Under the pieces are notes generated by a model that saw nothing but the letters and a program-made list of their open reading frames with translations, was not told the origin of the DNA and made no database searches. A DNA stretch of 64,000 bases from Asticcacaulis sp. UBA2476 (lineage in GTDB: Bacteria > Pseudomonadota > Alphaproteobacteria > Caulobacterales > Caulobacteraceae): positions 47,299 to 111,298 of the forward strand of contig DDPE01000069.1 in assembly GCA_002342035.1 (NCBI GenBank). Direction: 5' to 3'. Positions 37,340 to 46,190 of this stretch are shown piece after piece; positions within the stretch are counted from its first letter, which is position 1, and every line of letters begins with the position of its first letter. Both the position numbers and the translations under genes were made by a program.

Positions 37340-37978
37340 GTGTTCCTGTTGGTCGGCCTCGGCAATCCGGGCGATAAATACGAAAAAAACCGCCACAATA
37401 TTGGCTTCATGTTTATCGACGCCTTGGTTGATAACGGCGGGTTTGGGCCTGAGAAAAAGCGCTTTCAGTCGCTGTCAAGCGAAGGTCAGGTTGAGACGGC
37501 AGCAGGCCTCAAAAAAGTCCTGTGCCTTAAGCCGCAGACCTATATGAACCTGTCAGGCAATGCCGTCCTCGAAGCAGCCTCATTCTATAAGATCAAGCCG
37601 GAGCATATTATCGTGTTTCACGATGAACTGGATCTGGCACCCGGACGGTTCCGCATGAAGCTGGGCGGTGGCCACGCCGGTCACAATGGCCTGCGCTCGA
37701 TCATGGGACATCTGGGGCCCAATTTCGTGCGGGCCCGGATGGGGATCGGCCATCCCGGCGACAAGTCTATGGTGCATAATTGGGTGCTATCCGATTTCGG
37801 CAAATCGGATATGGCGTGGGTTGATGATCTCAACCGCGCCTGCGTCAAGTCCCTGCCGCTATTACTCGGCGACGCCCACGGCAAGCCCGATAATGACCGC
37901 TACCAGAATGAAGTCATGCGACTGGCGCCCGCGCCTAAGTTCAGCCCGCGTCAGGTCGGCGCGGCCGGGGTGGAATAA
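37340..37978 (+). CDS. pth: Peptidyl-tRNA hydrolase
   Basis: Releases tRNA from dropped-off peptidyl-tRNA; 212 residues from the preferred GTG at 37340, because GGGAG (37329-37333) is six bases ahead, whereas it abuts an ATG at 37334. Family motifs: LLVGLGNPGDKYEKNRHNIGFM (catalytic His), PQTYMNLSGNAV, HDELDLAPGRFRMKLGGGHAGHNGLRSI and FVRARMGIGHPGDKSMVHNWVLSDF. It follows rplY directly after a terminator. Confidence 0.96.
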   Translation: MFLLVGLGNPGDKYEKNRHNIGFMFIDALVDNGGFGPEKKRFQSLSSEGQVETAAGLKKVLCLKPQTYMNLSGNAVLEAASFYKIKPEHIIVFHDELDLAPGRFRMKLGGGHAGHNGLRSIMGHLGPNFVRARMGIGHPGDKSMVHNWVLSDFGKSDMAWVDDLNRACVKSLPLLLGDAHGKPDNDRYQNEVMRLAPAPKFSPRQVGAAGVE

Positions 37979-37984
37979 ACGACC

Positions 37985-39253
37985 ATGAAGATTGTCCTGG
38001 CCACTCACGGAAGCTTGGGCGATCTACACCCGTTTATGGCGCTTGGGCTGGCGCTGAAAGCTCAGGGCGCAGAGGTCGTACTGGCCTCGCATCCCGACTA
38101 CCGCCAAAAGGTCGAAGCCGCAGGGCTTAACTTTCATGATTATGGTGCCAGCCGCGAAACCTATACCCGCGACCTGCGCATGGCCCCCGAAGCCATCATC
38201 CACCGCTTGACCCGCGACCACGGCTTTATGATCAAGCGCCTGATCGCGCCCTATCTTGAGACCGCCGTGGCTGACCTGAGACCGCTGGTGGCCAGTGCCG
38301 ATGTGGTGGTGGGGTCATCCTTTGCCTACGGCGCGCATATAGCAGCCCTGCTTGAACAAAAACCGTTCACAGTCATAGCCTTGCAGCCAACGGTTATGAT
38401 GTCAGTTTATGACCCGCCCAAGGTCAAAAAAGCCCCGTTCATCTTCAACCCCACCCAAGACTGGCAGCGTCATTATAATTGCCTGATTGTTCGCGCCGGC
38501 GAAGCCTTCATGGCCTCCACACAATCCAGCATCCGGCGCATCTATAAAAAATTCAGCTTAAAGCCCCACATAAGTCTGGGCGGCATATTATCGGATCATC
38601 AGACCCTGGCGCTTTATGATCCTTTGTTTGGCCAGATCGAGCCTGACTTTCCACCCAACACCCAAATCTGCGGTTTTCCATTTTACGACAGCGAAGATGG
38701 CCATGAGCCGCAATTGTCACGTGAATTAACACGTTTTTTAAGCAACGGCCCTGCCCCGCTCGTCTTTGGTCTGGGCAGCGCGGTCGTGACAGGCGGCGGA
38801 GCGTTTTATCGTACCGCCATAGAGGTCACGCGTCACCTTAACGCCCGCGCCGTGCTGCTGGTCGGTGCCGACAGCCCGCTATTGAAGGAAGACCACGGCC
38901 CAGACATACTGGCCATACCTTACGCCCCGCACTCCCTGCTGTTCCCGCGGTGCCGAGCGATTATCCACCACGGCGGCATAGGCTCAACGGCCCAGGCTCT
39001 GCGTTCAGGGCGACCGCAGTTAGTGGTTCCGGTATTTGCCGACCAGTTCGATAACGCCCGCCGCGTGATACGTCTGGGTGCGGGCAAACACCTCAACTAC
39101 GATCAATGGACCTTACCAAAGGCCATCACCGCCCTTACGCCCGTACTGGACGATCCGGACATAACGATCCACGCTCAGGAAGCCAGACTGTCCCTATCTC
39201 GGAATGACGGCGCAGCCACCGCAGCCGCCTATATCCTAAAGCCTAGCCGTTAA
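37985..39253 (+). CDS. GT1-family glycosyltransferase
   Basis: A 422-residue GT-B fold enzyme. N-terminal MKIVLATHGSLGDLHPFMALG (a UDP-sugar transferase opening) and the C-terminal donor-binding signature IHHGGIGSTAQALRSGRPQLVVPVFADQFDNARRVI are characteristic of the family that glycosylates lipids, macrolides and sterols. The donor and acceptor are unknown. It follows pth by six bases. Its 3' end overlaps the convergent retropepsin-like gene by 11 bases. Confidence 0.9.
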   Translation: MKIVLATHGSLGDLHPFMALGLALKAQGAEVVLASHPDYRQKVEAAGLNFHDYGASRETYTRDLRMAPEAIIHRLTRDHGFMIKRLIAPYLETAVADLRPLVASADVVVGSSFAYGAHIAALLEQKPFTVIALQPTVMMSVYDPPKVKKAPFIFNPTQDWQRHYNCLIVRAGEAFMASTQSSIRRIYKKFSLKPHISLGGILSDHQTLALYDPLFGQIEPDFPPNTQICGFPFYDSEDGHEPQLSRELTRFLSNGPAPLVFGLGSAVVTGGGAFYRTAIEVTRHLNARAVLLVGADSPLLKEDHGPDILAIPYAPHSLLFPRCRAIIHHGGIGSTAQALRSGRPQLVVPVFADQFDNARRVIRLGAGKHLNYDQWTLPKAITALTPVLDDPDITIHAQEARLSLSRNDGAATAAAYILKPSR

Positions 39254-40988
39254 AATGCCGGTTGGCCTTGAACCAGACATTTCCGTCACGATCATAAAGG
39301 CTGTTGAACCGCCGCAGCAGACCCATGCCCATGACCGCTTCAGCCCCCACCATATCCTGGTCATCTGTCTGCACCGGGTCTGAAAAGGTCACCGGACAGG
39401 GATCAATCCGGTACGATCCGAGTTCAAAACCACTTACGCCTGTAAAGCGGGTCTTCACAAAATGCTGCGGGTCGCTATAGGCCAGACGATCCTCGGCCTT
39501 GGGGAAGGCGTCCCAAAGATTGCGCGCCCTCACCGTTTGCGGCGGCAGCCACAGACCATAGGCCGTGCCGGTCTGCATCAGGCATTGCGTATCCTTGCCC
39601 ATCAGTTTTGCCGCCACAATCAATCGCCCGTCAGACGCTTTTGTCACGGTCAGACGCTCAAAACCGCCCGTATCCACATCGCCGCTCTTAAAGAAGACCA
39701 GACTGTTAGTGTCGAAATCCAGCAACGACGGGTAAAGCCTCAGAAAATCCAGCCCCAGCACGACACCACTCTTGGGGTTAGGGGCCACTTTAAAGCGCAG
39801 CGCCTCCAGTGACATGCCCTGAATGGAAAGCGCGGCCCCCTGATAATAGCCACCCATCGCCGATAACCCAAGCCGCACCGCCAATGCCTCACCGATTGAA
39901 CTCTCGGCACCGGTATCCAATCTGGCGATTGTCGGCAGTCCGCCCTTACCCGTCAGACGAAACAATATCTGGCGGCTGCTAGTGTATTCAAAGCCCAGTA
40001 CGGGTTTATCTGCGGATGTTTCAGGCCGGCCCTCAGAAGCCCCGGCCAAACGCGTCGGCGGGGCCATAGCCATCAGGTTCTGATTGCGTTTGATATAGAC
40101 CGCCTTTTGCGGCGTAAACGCCACCGTGAAGGCTCTGAGGAACGGCGCGCCGACAAGGCCGTGAAAATGGTCTTTGGATTGAATGGTGTCCTTTTCCGCA
40201 GGATCGACCAAGGCTGCGGCCACTTCCGGCACCCAGACCCCACCAATCTGCACATCCTTGATACTGACCAGCCTACCTTTAAGCTTACGGCCATTGGCAC
40301 CGGTCATCTCGGCTTCACGATAAACCGGATATTTGTCCCATAGTTTATGACGCCTGACGACATCGCCAAACACCATCATCGGGCCCGTCGCCCCCGTATC
40401 CAGCGCAAGATTCAGCGAAACGTCCGGCAGTTTGATCTGCACATAGACCTTTTCCACGCCCCCCTGATATTCGGACCTGTAGATGCCGTTCAGTTTGCCA
40501 AACCCCGTCAGGTCCATGGGCGCGCCGACATAGTAGCGAATTTCCCTAGCTTCGTAGTCAAGCTGGCAAGGTAACTGGGTCAGTATATTGGCCGACAGCA
40601 GCCCGTCATATTCGCGCTCTTTGAAGGCATCCGATCCGGCAAACCGCCAGTTTTCCACCCGCAACGTCCCCCCAAGGACAATCTCTCCCGCCGCATAGGC
40701 TTTGTGGATATCCGTTCCCTTGATGCTGCCAGTCGCCGCCTTGCCATCAACACGCAGGCCCAACTGCCACGCCAGATCCTCACGGATCATGCTGACCGAT
40801 GCCCCCGTATCGAGCATGAACGTAAAGGGCCCCTGCTTATTGATCTTGAGTTGCACCAAAGGCAGCCCGCCTTTGGATAAGGTAATGGGCACCCGAACCA
40901 CCTGCCCGTCAGCGGCATAAAGACCGCCCGCAAAGCCCACACCCGCGGTCGCCGTGGCGCTCGCCATAAACTGACGTTTCGTGATCAT
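39243..40988 (-). CDS. Retropepsin-like protein with four tandem domains
   Basis: A 581-residue protein with an N-terminal signal-like segment (KRQFMASATATAGVGFAGG). Three aspartyl-protease DTGA motifs occur at D60, D197 and D358, each followed at about 70-80 residues by the DGLL or GLVG-x-x-F type second strand (YDGLLSANIL, FHGLVGAPFLR, VVLGLDFLRLYP). A fourth unit has CLMQTGTAYGLWLP, where Asp is replaced by Gln472, and ends AVMGMGLLRR. This four-unit layout is unusual; most bacterial relatives have one or two. The last domain probably cannot cut. Export is inferred from the signal-like segment. Confidence 0.85.
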   Translation of the reverse strand: MITKRQFMASATATAGVGFAGGLYAADGQVVRVPITLSKGGLPLVQLKINKQGPFTFMLDTGASVSMIREDLAWQLGLRVDGKAATGSIKGTDIHKAYAAGEIVLGGTLRVENWRFAGSDAFKEREYDGLLSANILTQLPCQLDYEAREIRYYVGAPMDLTGFGKLNGIYRSEYQGGVEKVYVQIKLPDVSLNLALDTGATGPMMVFGDVVRRHKLWDKYPVYREAEMTGANGRKLKGRLVSIKDVQIGGVWVPEVAAALVDPAEKDTIQSKDHFHGLVGAPFLRAFTVAFTPQKAVYIKRNQNLMAMAPPTRLAGASEGRPETSADKPVLGFEYTSSRQILFRLTGKGGLPTIARLDTGAESSIGEALAVRLGLSAMGGYYQGAALSIQGMSLEALRFKVAPNPKSGVVLGLDFLRLYPSLLDFDTNSLVFFKSGDVDTGGFERLTVTKASDGRLIVAAKLMGKDTQCLMQTGTAYGLWLPPQTVRARNLWDAFPKAEDRLAYSDPQHFVKTRFTGVSGFELGSYRIDPCPVTFSDPVQTDDQDMVGAEAVMGMGLLRRFNSLYDRDGNVWFKANRHFNG

Positions 40989-41167
40989 AATTCCCCCTGT
41001 CGATCATTTTCGATCCTTTACCATTGGCTACCACACCCTTTTTGCGGCGTCACATGGATTTTACAACTTCGCGTCCCACAGGCTGCGGGCACTTTAAATC
41101 TGGCCTTAGCCGTGGTTCCATGATAGCGGAACGGCCAATTTACAGTTTCCCATAGTCACGGATTCCC

Positions 41168-42280
41168 ATGGCCCTCAAAGTCGCTATCGTCGGTTTACCT
41201 AATGTCGGCAAATCAACCCTGTTCAACGCCCTGACCCAGACCGCCTCGGCGCAGGCGGCCAACTATCCGTTCTGCACCATTGAGCCCAATACCGGCGACG
41301 TCGCCGTGCCTGAGCCACGTCTTGAAGTGCTGGCCAAGATCATGGGCTCCAAGGAAATCATTCCGGCGCGCATCAACTTTGTGGATATCGCCGGCCTCGT
41401 GCGCGGGGCGTCCAAGGGCGAAGGACTCGGCAACCAGTTCCTGGCCAATATTCGCGACTGTGACGCTATCGCTTTTGTGGCGCGCTGCTTTGTCGATACG
41501 GATATCACCCATGTCGAAGGGCGTATTGACCCGTTGAGCGATCTGGAAATTATTGAGACCGAGCTAATGCTGGCCGATCTTGAAAGCCTTGAGAAACGTC
41601 TGCCGAACCTTGAAAAGCGCGCCAAAACCGGCGGCGATAAGGATGCGGCCATCACAGTCGGCCTGATCAAGGCGGCGCTGGCCGAATTGAACGAAGTTCG
41701 CCCCGCTCGCATCGCCTATGAAAAAGGCAAGGTTTCCAAGGACGACCAAAAAGCCTGGGACATGTTGCAACTTTTGACGTCGAAGCCAGCACTTTATGTC
41801 TGCAATGTCGATGAAGGCTCCGCCGATAAGGGCAACGATCTGTCCGACCTCGTCGCCACCCGCGCCAAGGCCGATCATGCCAATAGCGTGGTGATCTCGG
41901 CCCAGATCGAGTCGGAAATCGCCCTCCTAGATGCCGAAGAGCGGGCGGAATTCCTCGAAACCCTGGGTCTCGAAGAACCGGGCCTGAACCGACTGATCCG
42001 CGAAGCCTATAAACTCCTTGGCCTGCAATCCTATTTCACCGTTGGCCCCAAGGAAGCCCGCGCCTGGACCATCCATGTCGGTGACACCGCACCACAAGCC
42101 GCCGGTGTCATCCACACCGACTTCGAGAAGGGCTTTATCCGCGCTGAAACCATGGCCTATGACGACTACGTCAAGTTCAATGGCGAAGCCGGCTGCAAGG
42201 AAAACGGCAAATTCCGTCAGGAAGGCAAGGAATATCTGGTCAAGGACGGCGATATCCTGAACTTCCGGTTCAATGTGTAA
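41168..42280 (+). CDS. ychF: Redox/ribosome-associated ATPase YchF
   Basis: Obg-like ATPase of 370 residues. The G1 motif GLPNVGKST (residues 8-16), G3 DIAGLVRGASKGEGLGN and NVDE (the N-x-x-E form giving ATP rather than GTP preference) are visible, followed by the C-terminal TGS domain (IHVGDTAPQAAGVIHTDFEKGFIRAE). It binds ribosomes and affects stress responses. About 179 bases upstream are non-coding. Confidence 0.97.
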   Translation: MALKVAIVGLPNVGKSTLFNALTQTASAQAANYPFCTIEPNTGDVAVPEPRLEVLAKIMGSKEIIPARINFVDIAGLVRGASKGEGLGNQFLANIRDCDAIAFVARCFVDTDITHVEGRIDPLSDLEIIETELMLADLESLEKRLPNLEKRAKTGGDKDAAITVGLIKAALAELNEVRPARIAYEKGKVSKDDQKAWDMLQLLTSKPALYVCNVDEGSADKGNDLSDLVATRAKADHANSVVISAQIESEIALLDAEERAEFLETLGLEEPGLNRLIREAYKLLGLQSYFTVGPKEARAWTIHVGDTAPQAAGVIHTDFEKGFIRAETMAYDDYVKFNGEAGCKENGKFRQEGKEYLVKDGDILNFRFNV

Positions 42281-42289
42281 CCCCTCACC

Positions 42290-42322
42290 CGAAAGTCCTT
42301 CGCTGCGCTCAGTGTACTTTCG
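42290..42322. repeat. Hairpin after ychF
   Basis: Seven-base arms CGAAAGT (42290-42296) and ACTTTCG (42316-42322) with a 19-base interior sit ten bases past the ychF stop, adjoining the structured element at 42343. No T-run follows on either strand, so termination would be weak or of another type. Confidence 0.45.
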
Positions 42323-42342
42323 AGTGATCAGCAGATAACCAG

Positions 42343-42445
42343 AAAATCGTGAGATTTGAGTCGAGTAGCAGGAGCCTAACGACGGAGGTATGTTAGATAC
42401 CTCCTAGTGACGGCGACGCGCTAATCGACCAAAGACCGCGATTTT
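42343..42445. repeat. 103-bp structured element, copy 1
   Basis: It folds as an outer stem (42343-42351 with 42437-42445), a conserved internal loop (AGATTTGAG opposite CCAAAGAC), a second stem (42361-42369 with 42420-42428, with one G-A mismatch) and a central hairpin (42384-42391 with 42397-42404). Copy 2 at 54366-54468 has the same length and layout with many compensatory changes. The last base abuts the stop codon of the minus-strand HD gene (42445-42447). An RNA in that 3' UTR or a repeat acting as DNA are both possible. Confidence 0.75.
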
Positions 42446-43098
42446 CATATCTCTTCGTGGAAGTATTCGACGAAGGCCCTCATCCGGGCATGGCGCAGTT
42501 CGGCCATATCCTTGCCAGCCCTGGTCTGAAAACCGTCTGATAGCTTAAATAGCTTGGCCGTGAAGTGATCCAGCGCAAAAGATGTGTCATCAAGGTCGCG
42601 GCCTTGGGCTTGCGGGTCGGCCGCGTCGTATAGCGATGATCCCATCCGTCCGGCGGTGTAAAAGCACCGGGCGATACCGACAAAGCCGATCGCATCAAGA
42701 CGATCCGCGTCCTGTAGTATCCGCGCCTCAAGGGTTTGGGGCGGGATATTGGCGCTGTAGCTATGGGCATGGATGGCGTGATCGACGGCATCCAGATCAG
42801 CCTCTTCCCAGCCCAGTTGGCTCAGGATTTCGCGGGCCTTATCTGCCGCCAGACGCGACGCCCGCGCCCGTTCCGGTGAGTTCTTTTCAACCTGAACACA
42901 GTCATGCAGCAACACCGCCGCCGTCAGGACGCGCAGACACCCGCCCTCAAGTTCCTGAAGCGTGCGAGCGACCTTATAGACACGGACCAGATGAGCAACA
43001 TCATGGGCGCCGTCGCTACTGACCACGACATGCGGCAAAAGATCCTGCGCCAGTTCTTCATATGGCGCGAACGCTTCGCTAAGTTGTACGAATGACAT
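42445..43098 (-). CDS. HD-domain phosphohydrolase
   Basis: A 217-residue YedJ-like HD protein. Metal ligands: DGAHDVAHLVRVYKVA, LLHDCVQV (H-D), HAIHAHSYS and the C-terminal LQDADRLDAIGFVGIARCF. It follows the order of the usual single-domain HD phosphohydrolases acting on nucleotides. Substrate unknown. Its stop codon overlaps the outer edge of the structured element at 42343-42445. Confidence 0.9.
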   Translation of the reverse strand: MSFVQLSEAFAPYEELAQDLLPHVVVSSDGAHDVAHLVRVYKVARTLQELEGGCLRVLTAAVLLHDCVQVEKNSPERARASRLAADKAREILSQLGWEEADLDAVDHAIHAHSYSANIPPQTLEARILQDADRLDAIGFVGIARCFYTAGRMGSSLYDAADPQAQGRDLDDTSFALDHFTAKLFKLSDGFQTRAGKDMAELRHARMRAFVEYFHEEI

Positions 43099-43248
43099 CG
43101 ACCCCGGTCTCTTCGCTTTGGTTACGCGGCTACTCTGCGCAGAATCGTATACAGGATTGTGCGCTTAAGGGTCTATAAGCCACAACTGACAAGTCCGCTA
43201 CACACTTTTCGGACGAAATTTGTTCGCTGGCGCAGCAGGTCTTGAGGC

Positions 43249-43776
43249 TCAATGCCCGTCAAAGCCCACCAGACTTACGACCTTAATCCCTGCGGCCTCC
43301 AGCCTGCGCGCACCGCCCAGATCAGGCAAATCGATCACAAAAGCCGCACCCACGATTTCCGCACCGCCCCGCTTAAGCAAATCGATTCCCGCCATAGCCG
43401 TCCCACCGGTGGCAATCAAATCGTCGATCAGCAGAACCCGTTCCCCCGATTCGATCGCGTCCGTGTGCATTTCGATGATGTCCATGCCATATTCTAGCTG
43501 ATAAGCGCTGGAAATCCGGTCATGTGGCAGTTTGCCCTTTTTTCGCAGCGGCACCACCCCCGCCCCCAGAATATGCGCCACAGCTCCACCCAGTATAAAC
43601 CCGCGCGCTTCGATACAGGCGACCTTATCGATATCCGTCCCTGCAAAGGCGCCGACCAATTCATCCACGGCCAGGGTAAACGCCTGAGCATCCCCTAACA
43701 GCGTGGTGATGTCCCGGAACATGATGCCGGGCTTGGGGAAATCAGGGATAGTGCGGATGGTCGAGGCCAGTTTCAT
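43249..43776 (-). CDS. apt: Adenine phosphoribosyltransferase
   Basis: Purine salvage enzyme converting adenine and PRPP to AMP; 175 residues from the ATG at 43776, which has GAG about nine bases before it. An ATG at 43782 is an alternative. Conserved IRTIPDFPKPGIMFRDITTLL, GFILGGAVAHIL, PLRKKGKLP and the PRPP loop VLLIDDLIATGGTAMAGIDLL. It lies downstream of the bc1 operon terminator. Confidence 0.95.
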   Translation of the reverse strand: MKLASTIRTIPDFPKPGIMFRDITTLLGDAQAFTLAVDELVGAFAGTDIDKVACIEARGFILGGAVAHILGAGVVPLRKKGKLPHDRISSAYQLEYGMDIIEMHTDAIESGERVLLIDDLIATGGTAMAGIDLLKRGGAEIVGAAFVIDLPDLGGARRLEAAGIKVVSLVGFDGH

Positions 43777-43835
43777 ATACATTATCTCAAAGCTTAGAGC
43801 CGTGCTTATACGCCTGTTTTTCGGCATTTTTACAA

Positions 43836-43869
43836 CAAAAAAACCCGCCGAAATCCCGGCGGGTTTTTT
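43836..43869. terminator. Bidirectional terminator after petC
   Basis: Eight-base perfect stem (43843-43850 with 43857-43864, six-base loop) with an A-run before (43836-43842) and six T residues after (43864-43869). On the minus strand it would end the petABC transcript. Confidence 0.85.
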
Positions 43870-43895
43870 GTTAAATGCGGATTATAATGCGTCGA

Positions 43896-43971
43896 AAATG
43901 ACTGACATTCGAGTAACGCAGCGCAGCGTACTCAAGTACGTGAGCAGCGTAACGCAGAAAGGTGGTTATTT
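43896..43971. repeat. Probable short relative of the 103-bp structured element
   Basis: Outer arms AAATGAC (43896-43902) and GTTATTT (43965-43971) pair with one wobble. The loop sequences TGACATTCGAG and CAGAAAGG resemble the GAGATTTGAG and CCAAAGAC of the 103-bp copies. The centre is a perfect CGTACT/AGTACG hairpin (43927-43940). It lies just past the petC stop, as the other copies lie past stops. The middle stem is less clear, so membership is tentative. Confidence 0.45.
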
Positions 43972-43993
43972 GCAGACCATTAGAAACCATATT

Positions 43994-44875
43994 TTAGTGT
44001 TTACCGCGCCAAACCATACGATAGGACGCATAGGTCAAACCGAAGAACAGCAGCAGATAGGCCAGAACAGCAACGCCGGTCTTCTTGCGAAGAACAGCCT
44101 TGGGTTCACCGGCCCACTCAAGGAAGGCCGCAACATCAGCCGCCTGATTGCTGAGGGTCGATTCACGACCATCATCAAAGGTGACCTGACCGGCTGATAA
44201 TGGCGGCGCCATAGCCAGAACGCCACCGGCAGGCACATGCTTATGATCGCCGGACCATGCCGACGACAGATCGCCGGGGAAGTATGGGTTGTAATGCTGA
44301 CCTTCGGCAATTTTAAGACCCGCAGGCGGGGCCTTATAGCCGGTCAGCAATGAGTAGACATAGGACGCACCACCGTGACGGGCCTTAGTAATGACCGACA
44401 GATCCGGCGGAACCGCCCCGCCGTTCGATGCCGCCGCAGCTTCCGGATTGGCAAACGGTGACGGGAACGCATCTGAGGTGGTGGCTTTGCGGGTGATTAC
44501 ATCGCCCGTTTCGGAATCAATGGTGGGCACTTCGAATTCCGAAGCGATCTGCTTTACGACCGGGTTTTCGTTCGGGTTCTTGTACTTCGGATCATAGAAC
44601 GGACCGTCCTTTTCACCCAGATTACGGAACGAAATCAGCTTCATAGAATGGCAGGCCGCGCACACTTCGCGGTAGACCTTATAGCCCCGTTGAAGTTGGG
44701 CCTGATCATAGGTGCCCAGAACGCCGCTAGAACTAAAGCCTTCTTTGGGTTCGTGGGCATGCAAAGCACCGCCTGCCGCCAGAGCCGAACCCGCCCCAAG
44801 GGTAAGCGAAGCCGCCATCACGGTCGCCGCCGCCTTAATCCACGCTTTCCTGCCGAGAGTTTGTAGGGACTTCAT
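43994..44875 (-). CDS. petC: Cytochrome c1 of the bc1 complex
   Basis: Membrane-anchored haem subunit of complex III (293 residues). The start at 44875 gives a cleavable signal (WIKAAATVMAASLTLGAGSALAA). The haem motif CAACH lies in YREVCAACHSMKL; MAPPL provides the likely methionine ligand; a C-terminal helix (VLAYLLLFFGLTYASYRMVW) anchors it. It starts five bases after the petB stop. Last gene of fbcFBC. Confidence 0.96.
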   Translation of the reverse strand: MKSLQTLGRKAWIKAAATVMAASLTLGAGSALAAGGALHAHEPKEGFSSSGVLGTYDQAQLQRGYKVYREVCAACHSMKLISFRNLGEKDGPFYDPKYKNPNENPVVKQIASEFEVPTIDSETGDVITRKATTSDAFPSPFANPEAAAASNGGAVPPDLSVITKARHGGASYVYSLLTGYKAPPAGLKIAEGQHYNPYFPGDLSSAWSGDHKHVPAGGVLAMAPPLSAGQVTFDDGRESTLSNQAADVAAFLEWAGEPKAVLRKKTGVAVLAYLLLFFGLTYASYRMVWRGKH

Positions 44876-44880
44876 CTGAG

Positions 44881-46173
44881 TTAGCCCTTTTTCTTGTTGT
44901 GTTCGGCCAAAACCGCTTCGGAAATCGACGCAGGCACCGGCAACGGCTCTTCCTTCAGGCCAATCCATGGCATGATGAGCAGGAAGAAAACGAAATAATA
45001 GATGGTGAACAGACGGGTCAGCCACAGATAGGAGTTAAGCTGACCGTCAAACAGGGTGAAGCTCGGCAGGCCCGGAATGACCTGAGCATCTGGCAACTGT
45101 GCGCCGCACCAGCCAAGGCCCAGGCAGACGATGACGAAGATCACGAAGAACCAGCGCATCACCGGACGGTAACGCATGGACTTGACCTTTGAGGTATCGA
45201 GCCATGGCAGGGCAAAGATCACCGCGATCGAACCGAACATCGCAATCACACCACCGAACTTATCCGGGATAGCGCGCAGGATGGCGTAGAAGGGCAGCAG
45301 ATACCATTCAGGCACAATATGCGCCGGTGTGACCAGCGGGTTGGCCGGAATATAGTTGTCAGCATGGCCCAGAGCGTTCGGCATAAAGAACACAAAGACC
45401 GAGAACAGGAATAGGAAGACGATAATCGCCACGCCGTCCTTAACCGTCGCATAAGGTGTGAACGCAACGGTGTCTTCCTTAGACTTGATCTCAACACCTG
45501 CCGGATTGTTCTGACCGGCAACGTGCAGCGCCCAGATGTGCAGGATAACCACACCGGCAATCACGAACGGCAGCAGATAGTGCAGCGAGAAGAAGCGATT
45601 AAGGGTTGCCTGATCGACCGCAAAGCCACCTTGCAGCCAGGTCAGTATCGGCCCGCCGATCAGTGGTATTGAGCCGATCAGGTTGGTGATCACGACCGCG
45701 CCGTGGAAGGACATCTGCCCCCAGGGCAAGACATAGCCCATGAACGCCGTAGCGATCATCAGGAAGAAGATAATACAGCCCAAAATCCACAGGACTTCGC
45801 GCGGCGCCTTATAGGAGCCGTAGTACAGGCCGCGCAGCATGTGGATATAGACGGCAAAAAAGAACATCGACGCGCCATTGGCGTGGACATAACGGATCAG
45901 CCAGCCATAGTTCACGTCGCGCATGATGCGTTCGACACTGTTAAACGCGTAATCAACATGCGGCGTATAGTGCATCGCCAGAATAATGCCGGTGATGATC
46001 TGAATGGCCAGACAGACCGACAAAATACCGCCAAAGGTCCACCAGTAGTTCAGGTTCTTCGGGGTCGGATAGTCGACAAAACTGTCATAGGCCAGCCGCA
46101 CGATTGGCAGACGCGAATCGAGCCACTTTTCAAAGCCGGTTTTAGGTACATAGGTAGACGGATGATCGCTCAT
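44881..46173 (-). CDS. petB: Cytochrome b of the bc1 complex
   Basis: Core quinol-oxidising subunit with two b haems; 430 residues, eight membrane helices. Conserved GYVLPWGQMSFHGAVVITN, LQGGFAVDQATLNRFFSLHYLLPFVIAG and the Qo-site PEWYLLPFYAILRAIPDKFGG. The paired histidines near 97 and 111, then near 198 and 212, fit the haem ligands. Second gene of the operon. Confidence 0.97.
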   Translation of the reverse strand: MSDHPSTYVPKTGFEKWLDSRLPIVRLAYDSFVDYPTPKNLNYWWTFGGILSVCLAIQIITGIILAMHYTPHVDYAFNSVERIMRDVNYGWLIRYVHANGASMFFFAVYIHMLRGLYYGSYKAPREVLWILGCIIFFLMIATAFMGYVLPWGQMSFHGAVVITNLIGSIPLIGGPILTWLQGGFAVDQATLNRFFSLHYLLPFVIAGVVILHIWALHVAGQNNPAGVEIKSKEDTVAFTPYATVKDGVAIIVFLFLFSVFVFFMPNALGHADNYIPANPLVTPAHIVPEWYLLPFYAILRAIPDKFGGVIAMFGSIAVIFALPWLDTSKVKSMRYRPVMRWFFVIFVIVCLGLGWCGAQLPDAQVIPGLPSFTLFDGQLNSYLWLTRLFTIYYFVFFLLIMPWIGLKEEPLPVPASISEAVLAEHNKKKG

Positions 46174-46190
46174 GATGCCCTGCGCTCCCC

